Positions 22,322-31,239 of a stretch of DNA of 62,006 nt are shown here, piece after piece. This DNA comes from Deltaproteobacteria bacterium (GTDB taxonomy: Bacteria > Myxococcota_A > Polyangia > DRWM01 > JAAZOP01). A program made the position numbers and the translations under genes. The stretch's first letter is position 1; each line of letters opens with the position of its first letter. Under the pieces are notes generated by a model. It had not been told where the DNA came from, searched no databases, and worked only from the letters and a program-made list of their open reading frames with translations. Where the stretch lies: NCBI GenBank assembly GCA_016218815.1, contig JACRCX010000031.1, positions 1 to 62,006 of the forward strand, read 5' to 3'.

Positions 22322-24763
22322 GTGCCGAGGGCGCGGGTGCGAACGCTGCCGACGTTGCCCGAGCAGCTCGAGGCGGTCGACCGGGCCGCGAGGGCGCTTG
22401 GGGACGGCGAGACGGCCGACGACCTTCTTGCGCTGCTGCGTGGTCTGGCGGTGTTGTACCGTGGCCCCCTGCGGGAACGGCTCGTGGAGTTGGGGACGCG
22501 CGCGGCGGAGGGCCTCCCGAGTGCGGTCGCGGGCGACCTCACCGACCTGGTGGGGGAGATCCGGAAGGGGTCACGCTCGAAGGTGCGGGGGACCGGGCGG
22601 GCGAAGGCGGAGGCGAAACGTCCCGCCGTGGCGGCCGAGCCGGCCGACCCGCTGACCGCGCCGGCAGGCTCGATCCGGGGCGTGGGGCCGCGATTGGCGG
22701 AACGCCTGGCGGCGCAGGGCGTGCGGACGGTCGAGGACCTCGCCTTGTGGCCGCCGCGCGGCTACCGCGATCGGCGGCGAGTGCTGCCGATCTCCGGCCT
22801 GCGGGAGGGACAGTACGCCGTCACGAGCGGTGTCGTCGTCGGCACGAAGACCGGCGGGCCGTTCTGGCGCAGGCGAGTGGTGGTGAAACTGCGGGAGGAC
22901 ACGAACGAATTGAGCCTGGTGTGGTTCAGGGCGTATCCGGGGCAGGCGGACAAGTTTTCCGCGGGGGCGCCCGTGCGGGTGGCGGGGACGCCGATCGTCT
23001 ACGAGGGTGCGTTGCAGATGGTGCACCCGGAGATCATCGCGATCGACGACGAGGACCGCGACGGGGCGTCGTCCGAGCCGATCGTGCCGCTGTACACCAA
23101 GGTCGCGGGCTTCGATCAGAGGCGGTTGCGGCGGGTGGTCGGGGCGGCCCTGGCTGCCGTGCGGGAGCTTTTTCCCGATCCCGTGCCCGCGGCGTTGCGG
23201 GTCGAGCGGGGCCTGCGTCCTTTGGCCGAGGCGGCGTGGTTGCTGCACCACCCGTCCGAGCTGCTGGGTCCGCACGACGACTGCGACGGGTTGCGCGACC
23301 ATCCCACGGGGCCGTGGCGGCGGCTGGCCTACGGCGAGGCCCTGACGCTCGGCGTCGCCGTCGCACGGGCGCGGGCGGAGGAGGCGCAACGCCCGGCGGC
23401 CGCTCTAGCGGTGGAAGACCCCGCCTTCGCCGCGATCGCCGGGAGGCTGGGGTTCGAGCCGACCGGGGCGCAGCAGCGGGCCTTCGCGACGCTCCGGGCG
23501 GACCTGAAGGCGGAACGGCCGATGCGACGGCTGCTGCAGGGCGACGTCGGCGCGGGGAAGACCGCCGTCGCGATGGTCGGCGCCGTGCTCGCCGCGACGG
23601 CCGGGCGCCAGGCGGCGATCCTCGCCCCGACCGAGATCCTCGCGGACCAGCACGCGGACCGGCTTCTTGGGATCTACGGTCCCGCCGGCATCCGCGTCGC
23701 GCGGCTCTCCGGCGGCATGCGCAAGCGCGAGCGGCACGCGGTGGTGCACGGCCTGGCGCTCGGGACGCCGCAGATCGTGGTCGGCACCCACGCGCTGCTC
23801 GAGGATCCCGTCGTCCTGCCGCGGCTGGCCTTCGTGGTCGTCGACGAGCAGCAGCGCTTCGGGGTGCACCAGCGCTTCCTGCTCGCGCGCTCGAAGACCG
23901 AGGCGGCGGGAACGACGCCGCACCTGCTGGTGATGACGGCGACGCCCATCCCGCGCACCCTGGCCCTGGCGCTCTACGGCGAGCTGGACCTCACGGTGCT
24001 GGACGAGCTGCCGCCGGGACGGAAGCCGATTCGCACCGAAGCCGTGGAGCCGGGGCGACGCGCAGAGGCGTACGAGCGTCTTGCCGCGCGGGTGGAGGCC
24101 GGCGATCAGATTTTCGTGGTCTGCCCGCTGGTCGAGCCGTCCGAGGACGTGCCGCTGCCGTCGGCGACCGGGACGCACGCGGAGCTGGCTGCGCGGCTGG
24201 GGTCCGGGCGCGTCGCCCTGCTCCACGGGCGGCTCCTGCCCGAGGAGAAGTCTTCCGCGATCGGGCGGTTCCGCGACGGCTCCGCGCGCGTGCTGGTCTC
24301 GACGACGGTCGTGGAGGTCGGCATCGACGTTCCCGCGGCGTCTGGCGTGCTGATCGATGGCGCCGACCGCTTCGGCCTCTCGCAGCTCCACCAGATCCGC
24401 GGGCGCGTCGGGCGCGCGGGCCAGGAATCCTGGTGCCTGCTGGTGCGGGCCACGGAAGGGGAGGCGGCGCGGCAGCGCTGCGAGGTGGTGGCCTCGACGA
24501 ACGACGGCTTCCGCATCGCGGAGGCGGACCTCGAGCTGCGCGGCGCCGGTGATCTGTTCGGCGCGCGGCAGTCGGGCTTGTCGAGCTTCCGGTTCGCCGA
24601 CCCGCTGCGCGACGCGGCGTGGATCGCCGAGGCGTCGGCGGACGCCCGCCGCATCGTCAGCGGCGCCGTCCCCCTGGAGCCCGACGAGGCGCGACGCCTG
24701 GACGACGCCGTCGCCCGGTTCTCGCGCTCGTGGGGCCGGACCTACGACGAAGGAGCGGGGTGA
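22322..24763 (+). CDS. recG: ATP-dependent DNA helicase RecG
   Basis: 813 aa from GTG 22322 (preceded by GGCGGAG); an ATG at 22268 lies inside the decameric repeat and is rejected as the start. RecG remodels stalled replication forks and Holliday junctions. An N-terminal extension of about 120 residues precedes the wedge/OB domain (GVGPRLAERLAAQGVRTVEDL; PPRGYRDRR). The helicase domains carry Walker A GDVGAGKT, APTEILADQH, Walker B VVDEQQRFG (DEQQ where DEQH is usual), MTATPIPRT, and the C-terminal QIRGRVGRAGQ motif VI. The LELRGAGDLFGARQSG segment is RecG-specific. Length is somewhat above E. coli RecG (693 aa) because of the N-terminus. Confidence 0.95.
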   Translation: MPRARVRTLPTLPEQLEAVDRAARALGDGETADDLLALLRGLAVLYRGPLRERLVELGTRAAEGLPSAVAGDLTDLVGEIRKGSRSKVRGTGRAKAEAKRPAVAAEPADPLTAPAGSIRGVGPRLAERLAAQGVRTVEDLALWPPRGYRDRRRVLPISGLREGQYAVTSGVVVGTKTGGPFWRRRVVVKLREDTNELSLVWFRAYPGQADKFSAGAPVRVAGTPIVYEGALQMVHPEIIAIDDEDRDGASSEPIVPLYTKVAGFDQRRLRRVVGAALAAVRELFPDPVPAALRVERGLRPLAEAAWLLHHPSELLGPHDDCDGLRDHPTGPWRRLAYGEALTLGVAVARARAEEAQRPAAALAVEDPAFAAIAGRLGFEPTGAQQRAFATLRADLKAERPMRRLLQGDVGAGKTAVAMVGAVLAATAGRQAAILAPTEILADQHADRLLGIYGPAGIRVARLSGGMRKRERHAVVHGLALGTPQIVVGTHALLEDPVVLPRLAFVVVDEQQRFGVHQRFLLARSKTEAAGTTPHLLVMTATPIPRTLALALYGELDLTVLDELPPGRKPIRTEAVEPGRRAEAYERLAARVEAGDQIFVVCPLVEPSEDVPLPSATGTHAELAARLGSGRVALLHGRLLPEEKSSAIGRFRDGSARVLVSTTVVEVGIDVPAASGVLIDGADRFGLSQLHQIRGRVGRAGQESWCLLVRATEGEAARQRCEVVASTNDGFRIAEADLELRGAGDLFGARQSGLSSFRFADPLRDAAWIAEASADARRIVSGAVPLEPDEARRLDDAVARFSRSWGRTYDEGAG

Positions 24764-24783
24764 AAGGGCAGGGTGAAGGCGGA

Positions 24784-24820
24784 AGTCCTTGGTCCTTGGT
24801 TGTTGGTTATTGGTTCCGGA
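24784..24820. repeat. heptameric short tandem repeat (TCCTTGG / TTGTTGG)
   Basis: Five 7-nt units in register, TCCTTGG TCCTTGG TTGTTGG TTATTGG TTCCGGA. It is followed by a CT-rich ACCTCTCC tract (24826-24865) between the convergent recG and purC genes. No other feature is seen in this 144-nt gap. Confidence 0.75.
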
Positions 24821-24907
24821 CCTTCCCCACCTCTCCAGCCGACCTCTCCACCTCTCCCCCCGTCCGGAACAGGCCCGCATGCCCTCACGGACCGCACGCC
24901 CGGTACT

Positions 24908-25876
24908 TCAGCTCGCGAACGGCTTGAGGTTCCGTTCAAGGCGCACGGCGGGGTCCTCCCGATCGGGGACGAACGCGGTGCCGGTGATGCGCTCGAAGGC
25001 CTCGAGGTAGCGCCGCGCGGCCTCCACGCGCACCTCGTCGGGAAGCGCCGGCGGCTCGCCGTCGCCGCGGAAGTTCCGGGCGGCGTACCAGCGGCGCACG
25101 TACTCCTTGTCCAGCGCGTCGGGGTCGCCGCCCTCCGCCAGGCGCTTCTCGTACGTGTCGGCGACCCAGAAGCGCGACGAGTCCGGCGTGTGCACCTCGT
25201 CGATGACCACGATCGTCCCGTCCTTCGCCCGGCCGAACTCGTACTTGGTGTCGACCAGCAGGAGGCCGTTCCTCGCGCAGTGCTCCTGCCCGATCCGGAA
25301 CAGGGTCAGGGCGTGCTCGGCCATGGCGTCGAACGTCGTCGCGTCGCACGCGCCCATCGCAATCAGCTCCTCGCGGCTGGCCAGCGCGTCGTGCGCCCCC
25401 CCCTCGGCCTTCGTCGTCGGGGTGATCAGCGGGCGCTCGAGCCGCTGGTGCTTGCGCAGCCCGTCGGGCAGCTTGTGGCCGCAGTACAGCCGGTCGCCCT
25501 TCTCGTAGCGGTACCAGATCGAGGTCGTCGTCGTGCCGGTCATGTACGAGCGGACGACCATCTCGACGGGGATGAGGGCGCACTCGGTGACCACCATCGC
25601 GCTGGGATCCGGCACGGAGAGCACGTGGTTGGGCACGACGTCGCGCGTCTTGTCGAACCAGAATGCGGCGCAGCGGTTGAGCACCTGGCCCTTGAACGGC
25701 AGCGTCGTGAGCACGCGGTCGAAGGCCGAAAGGCGGTCCGTGGTCACGATGACGCGGCGCTCCCGTCCCACGTAGGAGTCGCGGACCTTGCCGCGGCGCA
25801 GGGCGCCGAGCCCCGCGAGATCCGTGGAATGCAGGGTCCGGTCCAGTCCTTCGCGCAACGTCTTCTCGTCCACCAT
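24908..25876 (-). CDS. purC: Phosphoribosylaminoimidazole-succinocarboxamide synthase
   Basis: 322 aa from ATG 25876. PurC ligates aspartate to CAIR in step 8 of purine synthesis using ATP. Hallmarks are RRGKVRDSYVG (nucleotide loop), TTDRLSAFDRVL, PVEMVVRSYMTGTTTTS, LLLVDTKYEFG, VIDEVHTPDSSRFW and EYVRRWYAARNF. Longer than the E. coli enzyme (237 aa) and matching the roughly 300-residue yeast/delta-type class. The gene lies 28 bases downstream of purB on the same strand, so the two consecutive steps are probably co-transcribed. Confidence 0.96.
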   Translation of the reverse strand: MVDEKTLREGLDRTLHSTDLAGLGALRRGKVRDSYVGRERRVIVTTDRLSAFDRVLTTLPFKGQVLNRCAAFWFDKTRDVVPNHVLSVPDPSAMVVTECALIPVEMVVRSYMTGTTTTSIWYRYEKGDRLYCGHKLPDGLRKHQRLERPLITPTTKAEGGAHDALASREELIAMGACDATTFDAMAEHALTLFRIGQEHCARNGLLLVDTKYEFGRAKDGTIVVIDEVHTPDSSRFWVADTYEKRLAEGGDPDALDKEYVRRWYAARNFRGDGEPPALPDEVRVEAARRYLEAFERITGTAFVPDREDPAVRLERNLKPFAS

Positions 25877-25904
25877 CTGCGTCTCCTTCCCGCGGAACGA
25901 CGCG

Positions 25905-27209
25905 CTACTTGTCCTTGTCGGCCAGCGCGCGGTCGATGATCGTCGCGGCGTGGCGCAGCGCGTGCGCCGGGTCGAACAGCTCGTCGATCGTCTTCGCCGG
26001 GAGCCGCCGGGTGATGTCGACCGACGCCCGGGCCGCGTCGGCGAACGCCAGCCCCTCGTCCCACACCCGCATCGCCGCCTTCTGCACGTACCCGTAGGCT
26101 TCCTGCCGCGGCGTGCCGGCGTCGACCAGCGCGAGCAGCAGACCCTCGGAATAGACCAGGCCGCGCGTGCTCTCCAGGTTCGCGCGGATGCGGTCCTCGT
26201 GCACGACCAGGCCGCGGACCAGGCCCGCGGCGCGGCGGAGCATGAAGTCCACGAGCGTCGCGGCGTCGGCCAGCGCCACCCGCTCCACCGACGAGTGGCT
26301 GATGTCCCGCTCGTGCCACAGCGCGACGTTCTCCAGGCCCGTGCCGGCGTAGGCCCGCACGAGCCGCGACAGGCCGCAGAGGTTCTCCGAGAGGATCGGA
26401 TTGCGCTTGTGCGGCATCGCGGACGAGCCGCGCTGCCCCTTGCCGAACGGCTCCTCGACCTCGCGCACCTCGGTCCGCTGCCAGTGCCGGACCGCGAGCG
26501 CGATGCGCTCGATCGCGGCCGCGACCAGCGCCAGGGCGCCGAGGTACGCGGCGTGGCGGTCGCGCTGCACGATCTGCGTCGGCACGGTCTCCGGACGCAG
26601 GCCGAGCTTTCCGAGCGCGGCGGCCTCGAGGTCGGGCGAGAGATGGGCGTAGGTACCGACGGCGCCGGCCAGCTTGCCGGTCTTGACCTCGTCCCACGCC
26701 GCGCAGAAACGCTTCCGTGCCCGGCCCAGCTCGGCGTACCAGCCGGCGAAGACCAGGCCGAGCGTGATCGGCTCGGCATGGATGCCGTGCGTCCGGCCGA
26801 TCATCGGCAGCGCCCTGTGGCGCAAGGCCTGTTCGCGCGCCGCCGCGCGAAGCTCGACGAGGCCCTCGTCGATCAGGCGCGAGGCGCGGTCGAGCTGCAG
26901 GGCGAGAGCGGTGTCCAGGACGTCCGACGAGGTCATCCCGCGGTGCAGGTGGCGCGCCGGCTCGCCGGCCAGCTCCTCGACGTGGGTCAGGAACGCGATG
27001 ACGTCGTGCCGGGTCTGCTCCTCGATCTCGAGGATGCGCGTCTCGTCGAGCTGCGCCTTGGCGCGAACGGCGGCGGCGGTGCCGCGGGGCACGGTGCCCG
27101 CGTCCTCCATCGCCTCGCACGCCGCCAGCTCGACCTCGAGCCACGTCTCGTAGCGCATCCGATCGGACCACACAGCCGTCATCGCGGGACGCGAGTAGCG
27201 CGGGATCAT
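25905..27209 (-). CDS. purB: Adenylosuccinate lyase
   Basis: 434 aa, [16 protein letters not shown] at the start. PurB releases fumarate from SAICAR and from adenylosuccinate. Family landmarks are [14 protein letters not shown], the catalytic-loop signature [12 protein letters not shown], the conserved His in [10 protein letters not shown], and [11 protein letters not shown]. Length is normal for the bacterial short form. It is the first gene of a purB-purC pair; the 84-nt upstream gap to the Cys-rich lipoprotein gene holds no visible feature. Confidence 0.97.
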   Translation of the reverse strand: MIPRYSRPAMTAVWSDRMRYETWLEVELAACEAMEDAGTVPRGTAAAVRAKAQLDETRILEIEEQTRHDVIAFLTHVEELAGEPARHLHRGMTSSDVLDTALALQLDRASRLIDEGLVELRAAAREQALRHRALPMIGRTHGIHAEPITLGLVFAGWYAELGRARKRFCAAWDEVKTGKLAGAVGTYAHLSPDLEAAALGKLGLRPETVPTQIVQRDRHAAYLGALALVAAAIERIALAVRHWQRTEVREVEEPFGKGQRGSSAMPHKRNPILSENLCGLSRLVRAYAGTGLENVALWHERDISHSSVERVALADAATLVDFMLRRAAGLVRGLVVHEDRIRANLESTRGLVYSEGLLLALVDAGTPRQEAYGYVQKAAMRVWDEGLAFADAARASVDITRRLPAKTIDELFDPAHALRHAATIIDRALADKDK

Positions 27210-27293
27210 CGCTCACCTCTCCGGGCGGCAGCGCGGTCCGGCCGCCGCGACCACGCGCGGACGGTACGGGGGAGGGCCGGGGGAGGTCAAGCC

Positions 27294-28310
27294 CTACAGC
27301 CGGCACACGCCGCTGACGGTGTAGCTCCACGAGCCGTCGTTCATGCTGTAGGTGGAGGCGCAGATGTTCGCGTCGCCGTCGGACGTCGCGGTGCAGGTGC
27401 ACTCGGAGCACAGGCCGCTGCACCCGTCGTCGTCCTCGCAGGAGCACGCGCCGCTGACGACCAGGTAGGTGTCGCCGGAGCACGAGGCGCAGGTGGAGAT
27501 CGTGTACGTGTTCCCGGCGATCGCGCGGAAGCTGTAGTCGCCCAGGCAGTACGTGCCGCTGTAGCCCTCGCTGCCGCTTCCGGAGAACGGTCCGCCGCAG
27601 GGACCGGTCGGAGGGGCGGCGTCCTCGGGCGCGCCGGCGTCCTCGGGCGTCGACGTCTCGTCGGCGACGGCCTCGTCCGCGACGGCCTCGTCGGGCGTCG
27701 CCGCGTCGTCGATCGCCACGTCCTCGGCCGGCGTCGCCTCGTCGACCGCGCCGTCGTCCCGCGCCTCGTCCGGCGCCCCGGCGTCGTCGACCACGGTCCC
27801 GTCGTCCCGCGGCGACTCGTCGGCCGCTCCGTCGTCGACCGGGGTGTCGGCGTCGGCGTCCCCGCCGCCCGAGCAGACGCAGGAGTCGGCCTCGCAGCGG
27901 CCGGTGGCCGAGCCCAGGCCGGCGCAGATCGAGGTGCAGGTGGCCGGATCGCAGGTCGGCGTCTCGTCCGGCCCCGCGTCGCCGGGCTCCGCATCCTCGG
28001 CGCCGGCGTCGGGGGAACCGCTGCACGTGCAGCTTCCCGAGGCACAGGAGCCGGCCGCGTAGCCGGAACCGCGGCACGAGCCGTCGCACGCGGTCTGGTC
28101 GCACGAGCCCGTGTCGATGCGCGCGTCGGCCACGAAGACGCAAGTGTTGCTCAGGATGTCGCACCGGCCGCCGACGCAGTCCCGGTCGCTTTCGCAGAAC
28201 GTCGGCCCCTGCACGGCGCAGGAGGCGGCCGCGGCCAGGAAAACGACGGGGGTGAGGAGCGCGAGGCTTCGCCGACGCCTACCGGGTCCCCGTGTTCGTG
28301 GGTGGTTCAT
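27294..28310 (-). CDS. Cys-rich lipoprotein with two CS-alpha/beta-like modules and a PPC-like C-terminus
   Basis: 338 aa. A basic N-terminus and PVVFLAAAASC give a lipobox-like site at Cys31. After a small Cys cluster (Cys39-57), two modules follow: Cys70-75-79-89-94-96 and Cys120-125-129-139-144-146, both exactly CX4CX3CX9CX4CXC. A roughly 80-residue Asp/Glu/Ala/Thr linker leads to a C-terminal Cys-rich beta domain (TYTISTCASCSGDTYLVV) resembling pre-peptidase C-terminal folds. The module-linker-domain plan parallels the lipoprotein at 16592, so the modules were probably shuffled. Divergent from the MmeI-like gene. Function unknown. Confidence 0.8.
   Translation of the reverse strand: MNHPRTRGPGRRRRSLALLTPVVFLAAAASCAVQGPTFCESDRDCVGGRCDILSNTCVFVADARIDTGSCDQTACDGSCRGSGYAAGSCASGSCTCSGSPDAGAEDAEPGDAGPDETPTCDPATCTSICAGLGSATGRCEADSCVCSGGGDADADTPVDDGAADESPRDDGTVVDDAGAPDEARDDGAVDEATPAEDVAIDDAATPDEAVADEAVADETSTPEDAGAPEDAAPPTGPCGGPFSGSGSEGYSGTYCLGDYSFRAIAGNTYTISTCASCSGDTYLVVSGACSCEDDDGCSGLCSECTCTATSDGDANICASTYSMNDGSWSYTVSGVCRL
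27873..27953 (-). other. CS-alpha/beta-like six-cysteine module B (protein segment)
   Basis: Residues 120-146 of the lipoprotein at 27294: CX4CX3CX9CX4CXC with GRC at the fourth Cys and CVC at the end. Confidence 0.55.
28023..28103 (-). other. CS-alpha/beta-like six-cysteine module A (protein segment)
   Basis: Residues 70-96 of the lipoprotein at 27294: CX4CX3CX9CX4CXC, with CDGSC, GSC and CTC as the CX3C, GXC and CXC elements. Confidence 0.55.
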
Positions 28311-28486
28311 CCCCGCTCCGTCCTCCGGGAAGTGTACGAGCGAGTACGGAAGGACGCAATCCCGGCAAGTTCGGTTGCCGGCGCATGCCCGGGCATGCCC
28401 CTTCGCCCTTTCGAGCGGGGGTGCGCCGGCCGGGCGGGTCGTGGGGGTCGTTGACGACGGCGGGCTCGTTGGATACCGTCCATCCA

Positions 28487-31231
28487 GTGCGGCTGTCGTG
28501 GAACGAGATTCGTGACCGGGCGGTACGGTTCACCGCCCGGTGGGCAGAGGTCCGGAGCGAGCGTACCGAGGCCCAGACGTTCTGGAACGAGTTCTTCGAG
28601 GTGTTCGGGGTTTCCCGCCGCCGGGTGGCGTTGTTCGAGGAGCCGATCCGACGCCGAGATGCCGGTGCGGGTTCCGGCTTCGCGGACCTGCTGTGGAAGG
28701 GGGTCCTGGTCGTCGAGCACAAGTCGCGCGGCTCGGATCTCGACCGGGCAGCGGAACAGGCATTCGACTACTGCCGGGATCTGGACGAGGAGGACCTGCC
28801 GCGCTTCGTCCTGGTCTCCGACTTCGAACGGTTGAGGCTTCGCGAGCTCGAAACGGGCGACGTCCATGAGATCCGGTTGCGGGACTTCCCGCGCGAGGTA
28901 CGGCGTTTCGCCTTCATGGTCGGTCAGTCCGTGCCCGCGCAGCAGCCCGAGAGCCCGGTCAACCTGAAGGCCGCGCAGTTGATGGGGCGATTGCACGACG
29001 CGCTGGCGGCCAACGGCTACACCGGTCATCCGTTGGAACGGTTGTTGGTTCGGCTCATGTTCTGTTTCTTCGCCGACCACACCGGGATCTTCCAGCCGCG
29101 CGGCCATTTCCGGGCGTTCGTCCAGACGGCCACCCGGCCGGACGGGAGCGACCTGGGATCGCGTCTGGCGCAGGTGTTCGACGTTCTGGACACGCCGGAG
29201 GACCGCCGGCAGCGCAATCTGGACGAGGATCTTGCCGCGTTGCCCTACGTCGATGGTCTGCTGTTTGCGGAGCAGATAAAGCAGGCGGCTTTCGACCGGC
29301 GGACGCGCGAACTGCTGCTGGACTGCTGCGGGTTCGACTGGAGCGTCGTTTCGCCGGCGGTGTTCGGCGCGATGTTCCAGGCGGTGATGGATCGGGAGAA
29401 GCGTCGCAACCTGGGTGCGCACTACACGTCCGAGGCGAACATCCTCAAGACGATCGGACCGTTGATCCTCGACGAACTGCGTGCCGACTTCCGCGCCAAG
29501 CGATCCAACCTCCGAGGCCTGGAGCGGCTGCTCGGCCGCATCGCGCGGTTGCGGATCGTCGATCCGGCCTGCGGCTGCGGCAACTTCCTGGTCGTCGCCT
29601 ACCGTGAGCTTCGCCGGCTGGAACTGGACATCCGGAAGGAGATCGCGCGGCTGCGACGAGGGGGGCTGCAGCGTTGGCTGGACATCGATTGGGACAAGGG
29701 CATCGACGTGGACGCCATGTGCGGCATCGAGATCGAAGAATTTCCCGCTCGCATCGCCGAAACCGCGCTCTGGCTGGTCGACCACCAGATGAACCTGGAG
29801 GTATCCGCGACGATCGGCGAGTACTACGCGCGCCTTCCCTTGCGCAAGGCGCCGAGCATCCACAACCGTAACGCGCTTGAGCTCGACTGGTCGAGCATCG
29901 CGGGGGAACGTCCCTTCGATTTCATCCTCGGCAATCCGCCATTCGTCGGGAAGAAGCGGCGCAGTCCGGCCCAAGCGCGCGACATGGAGACCGTTTGTGT
30001 CAGCATCGGCCTCTCCGGCGAGTTGGACTACGTCTGCTGCTGGTACGTGAAGGCGGCGGATTACCTCGCGCGGAATCCCGCCACGCGCTGCGCGTTCGTA
30101 TCCACGAATTCAATCACTCAAGGTGAGCAGGTCGGCATCTTGTGGCCGGCGCTTCGCGCGCGCGGCGTCCGGATCCCGTTCGCCCATCGCACGTTCCGTT
30201 GGGACAACCAGGCGCCGGGAACCGCACACGTCCACGTGGTGATCATCGGATTGGCCGGCCATCCGCCGGCGGCCTGCCGCTTGTTCGACTATGAGAACCC
30301 GACGGGGGAGCCCACGGAGGTCAAGGCGCGGCGCATCAATCCGTACCTCGTCGACGCGGAGGACGTGTTCGTTGCAGCGCGGCGGGAACCGCTGTGCGCC
30401 GACGCACCGCGGGCGGTTTTCGGCAGCATGCCCAACGACGGCGGCCATCTGCTTCTGAGCGGCGAAGAACGGACCGAGTTGCTTCGGGCGGAACCGGCGG
30501 CGATGCCGCTGCTGCGCCGGTTCGTCGGTGCGAGGGAGGCGATCGGCGGCAACGACCGCTGGTGTCTCTGGTTGGCGGATGTCGAGCCGGCGGAGCTTCG
30601 CTCGCTGTCCCTGGTCCGCCAGCGAATCGCGCGCGTGCGAGACTACCGTCTGCACAGCGAACGCCCCGCGACGAGCAGGCTCGCCGAAGTGCCGCACCTG
30701 TTCGGCGAAAACCGGCAGCCCACGAGGTCCTACATCGCGATTCCCCGGCATTCGTCCGAGTTGCGCCGGTACCTCCCGTTGCAGTACCTCCCGCCGGACG
30801 TGATCGCCGGAGATGCCTGCTGCGTCGTGGAATCCGACGAGCTGTTCCACTTCGGTGTGCTGTCGTCCGCAATGCACATGGCGTGGGTGCGCCACGTCGC
30901 CGGGCGGATCAAGAGCGATCTGCGGTATTCCAACGAGATCGTCTACAACAATTTCCCCTGGCCCCGGCGAGTTGTATCCGGGCACCTGATGGCGGTCCGG
31001 CGAGCGGCGAAGGCGGTGCTGGCAACGCGGCAGCGGGAGGGCCACCCTTCGCTCGCCGCGCTGTACGATCCCTTCGCCATGCCGCGGGAACTTGTGACGG
31101 CGCATCGGACGCTCGACCGCGCCGTCGATCGCTATTACGCGCGCCGGGGGTTTCGCAGCGACCTGGATCGGGTGCGCTTCCTCTTCGGCGAGTACGCCGC
31201 GCTCGCGACCTCGCCCTCCAATTCCAGGTAG
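28487..31231 (+). CDS. MmeI-like Type IIL restriction-modification enzyme
   Basis: 914 aa. GTG 28487 is chosen because it gives MRLSWNEIRDRA, aligning with the known MmeI start; TTG 28469 is an alternative. One polypeptide should both cut and methylate DNA. Residues 60-80 hold a PD-(D/E)XK nuclease site (Asp67, Glu77, Lys79 in FADLLWKGVLVVEHKSRG), as in MmeI. A helical connector follows, then an N6-adenine methyltransferase domain with motif I DPACGCGNF (Asp359) and motif IV NPPF (Asn483), GAHYTSEANILK and STNSITQGEQVG. The target-recognition domain is at about 600-820 and a helical C-terminus ends the protein. No separate methylase or specificity subunit lies nearby, as expected for Type IIL. 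All catalytic motifs look intact. Confidence 0.93.
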   Translation: MRLSWNEIRDRAVRFTARWAEVRSERTEAQTFWNEFFEVFGVSRRRVALFEEPIRRRDAGAGSGFADLLWKGVLVVEHKSRGSDLDRAAEQAFDYCRDLDEEDLPRFVLVSDFERLRLRELETGDVHEIRLRDFPREVRRFAFMVGQSVPAQQPESPVNLKAAQLMGRLHDALAANGYTGHPLERLLVRLMFCFFADHTGIFQPRGHFRAFVQTATRPDGSDLGSRLAQVFDVLDTPEDRRQRNLDEDLAALPYVDGLLFAEQIKQAAFDRRTRELLLDCCGFDWSVVSPAVFGAMFQAVMDREKRRNLGAHYTSEANILKTIGPLILDELRADFRAKRSNLRGLERLLGRIARLRIVDPACGCGNFLVVAYRELRRLELDIRKEIARLRRGGLQRWLDIDWDKGIDVDAMCGIEIEEFPARIAETALWLVDHQMNLEVSATIGEYYARLPLRKAPSIHNRNALELDWSSIAGERPFDFILGNPPFVGKKRRSPAQARDMETVCVSIGLSGELDYVCCWYVKAADYLARNPATRCAFVSTNSITQGEQVGILWPALRARGVRIPFAHRTFRWDNQAPGTAHVHVVIIGLAGHPPAACRLFDYENPTGEPTEVKARRINPYLVDAEDVFVAARREPLCADAPRAVFGSMPNDGGHLLLSGEERTELLRAEPAAMPLLRRFVGAREAIGGNDRWCLWLADVEPAELRSLSLVRQRIARVRDYRLHSERPATSRLAEVPHLFGENRQPTRSYIAIPRHSSELRRYLPLQYLPPDVIAGDACCVVESDELFHFGVLSSAMHMAWVRHVAGRIKSDLRYSNEIVYNNFPWPRRVVSGHLMAVRRAAKAVLATRQREGHPSLAALYDPFAMPRELVTAHRTLDRAVDRYYARRGFRSDLDRVRFLFGEYAALATSPSNSR

Positions 31232-31239
31232 CGACCGGA

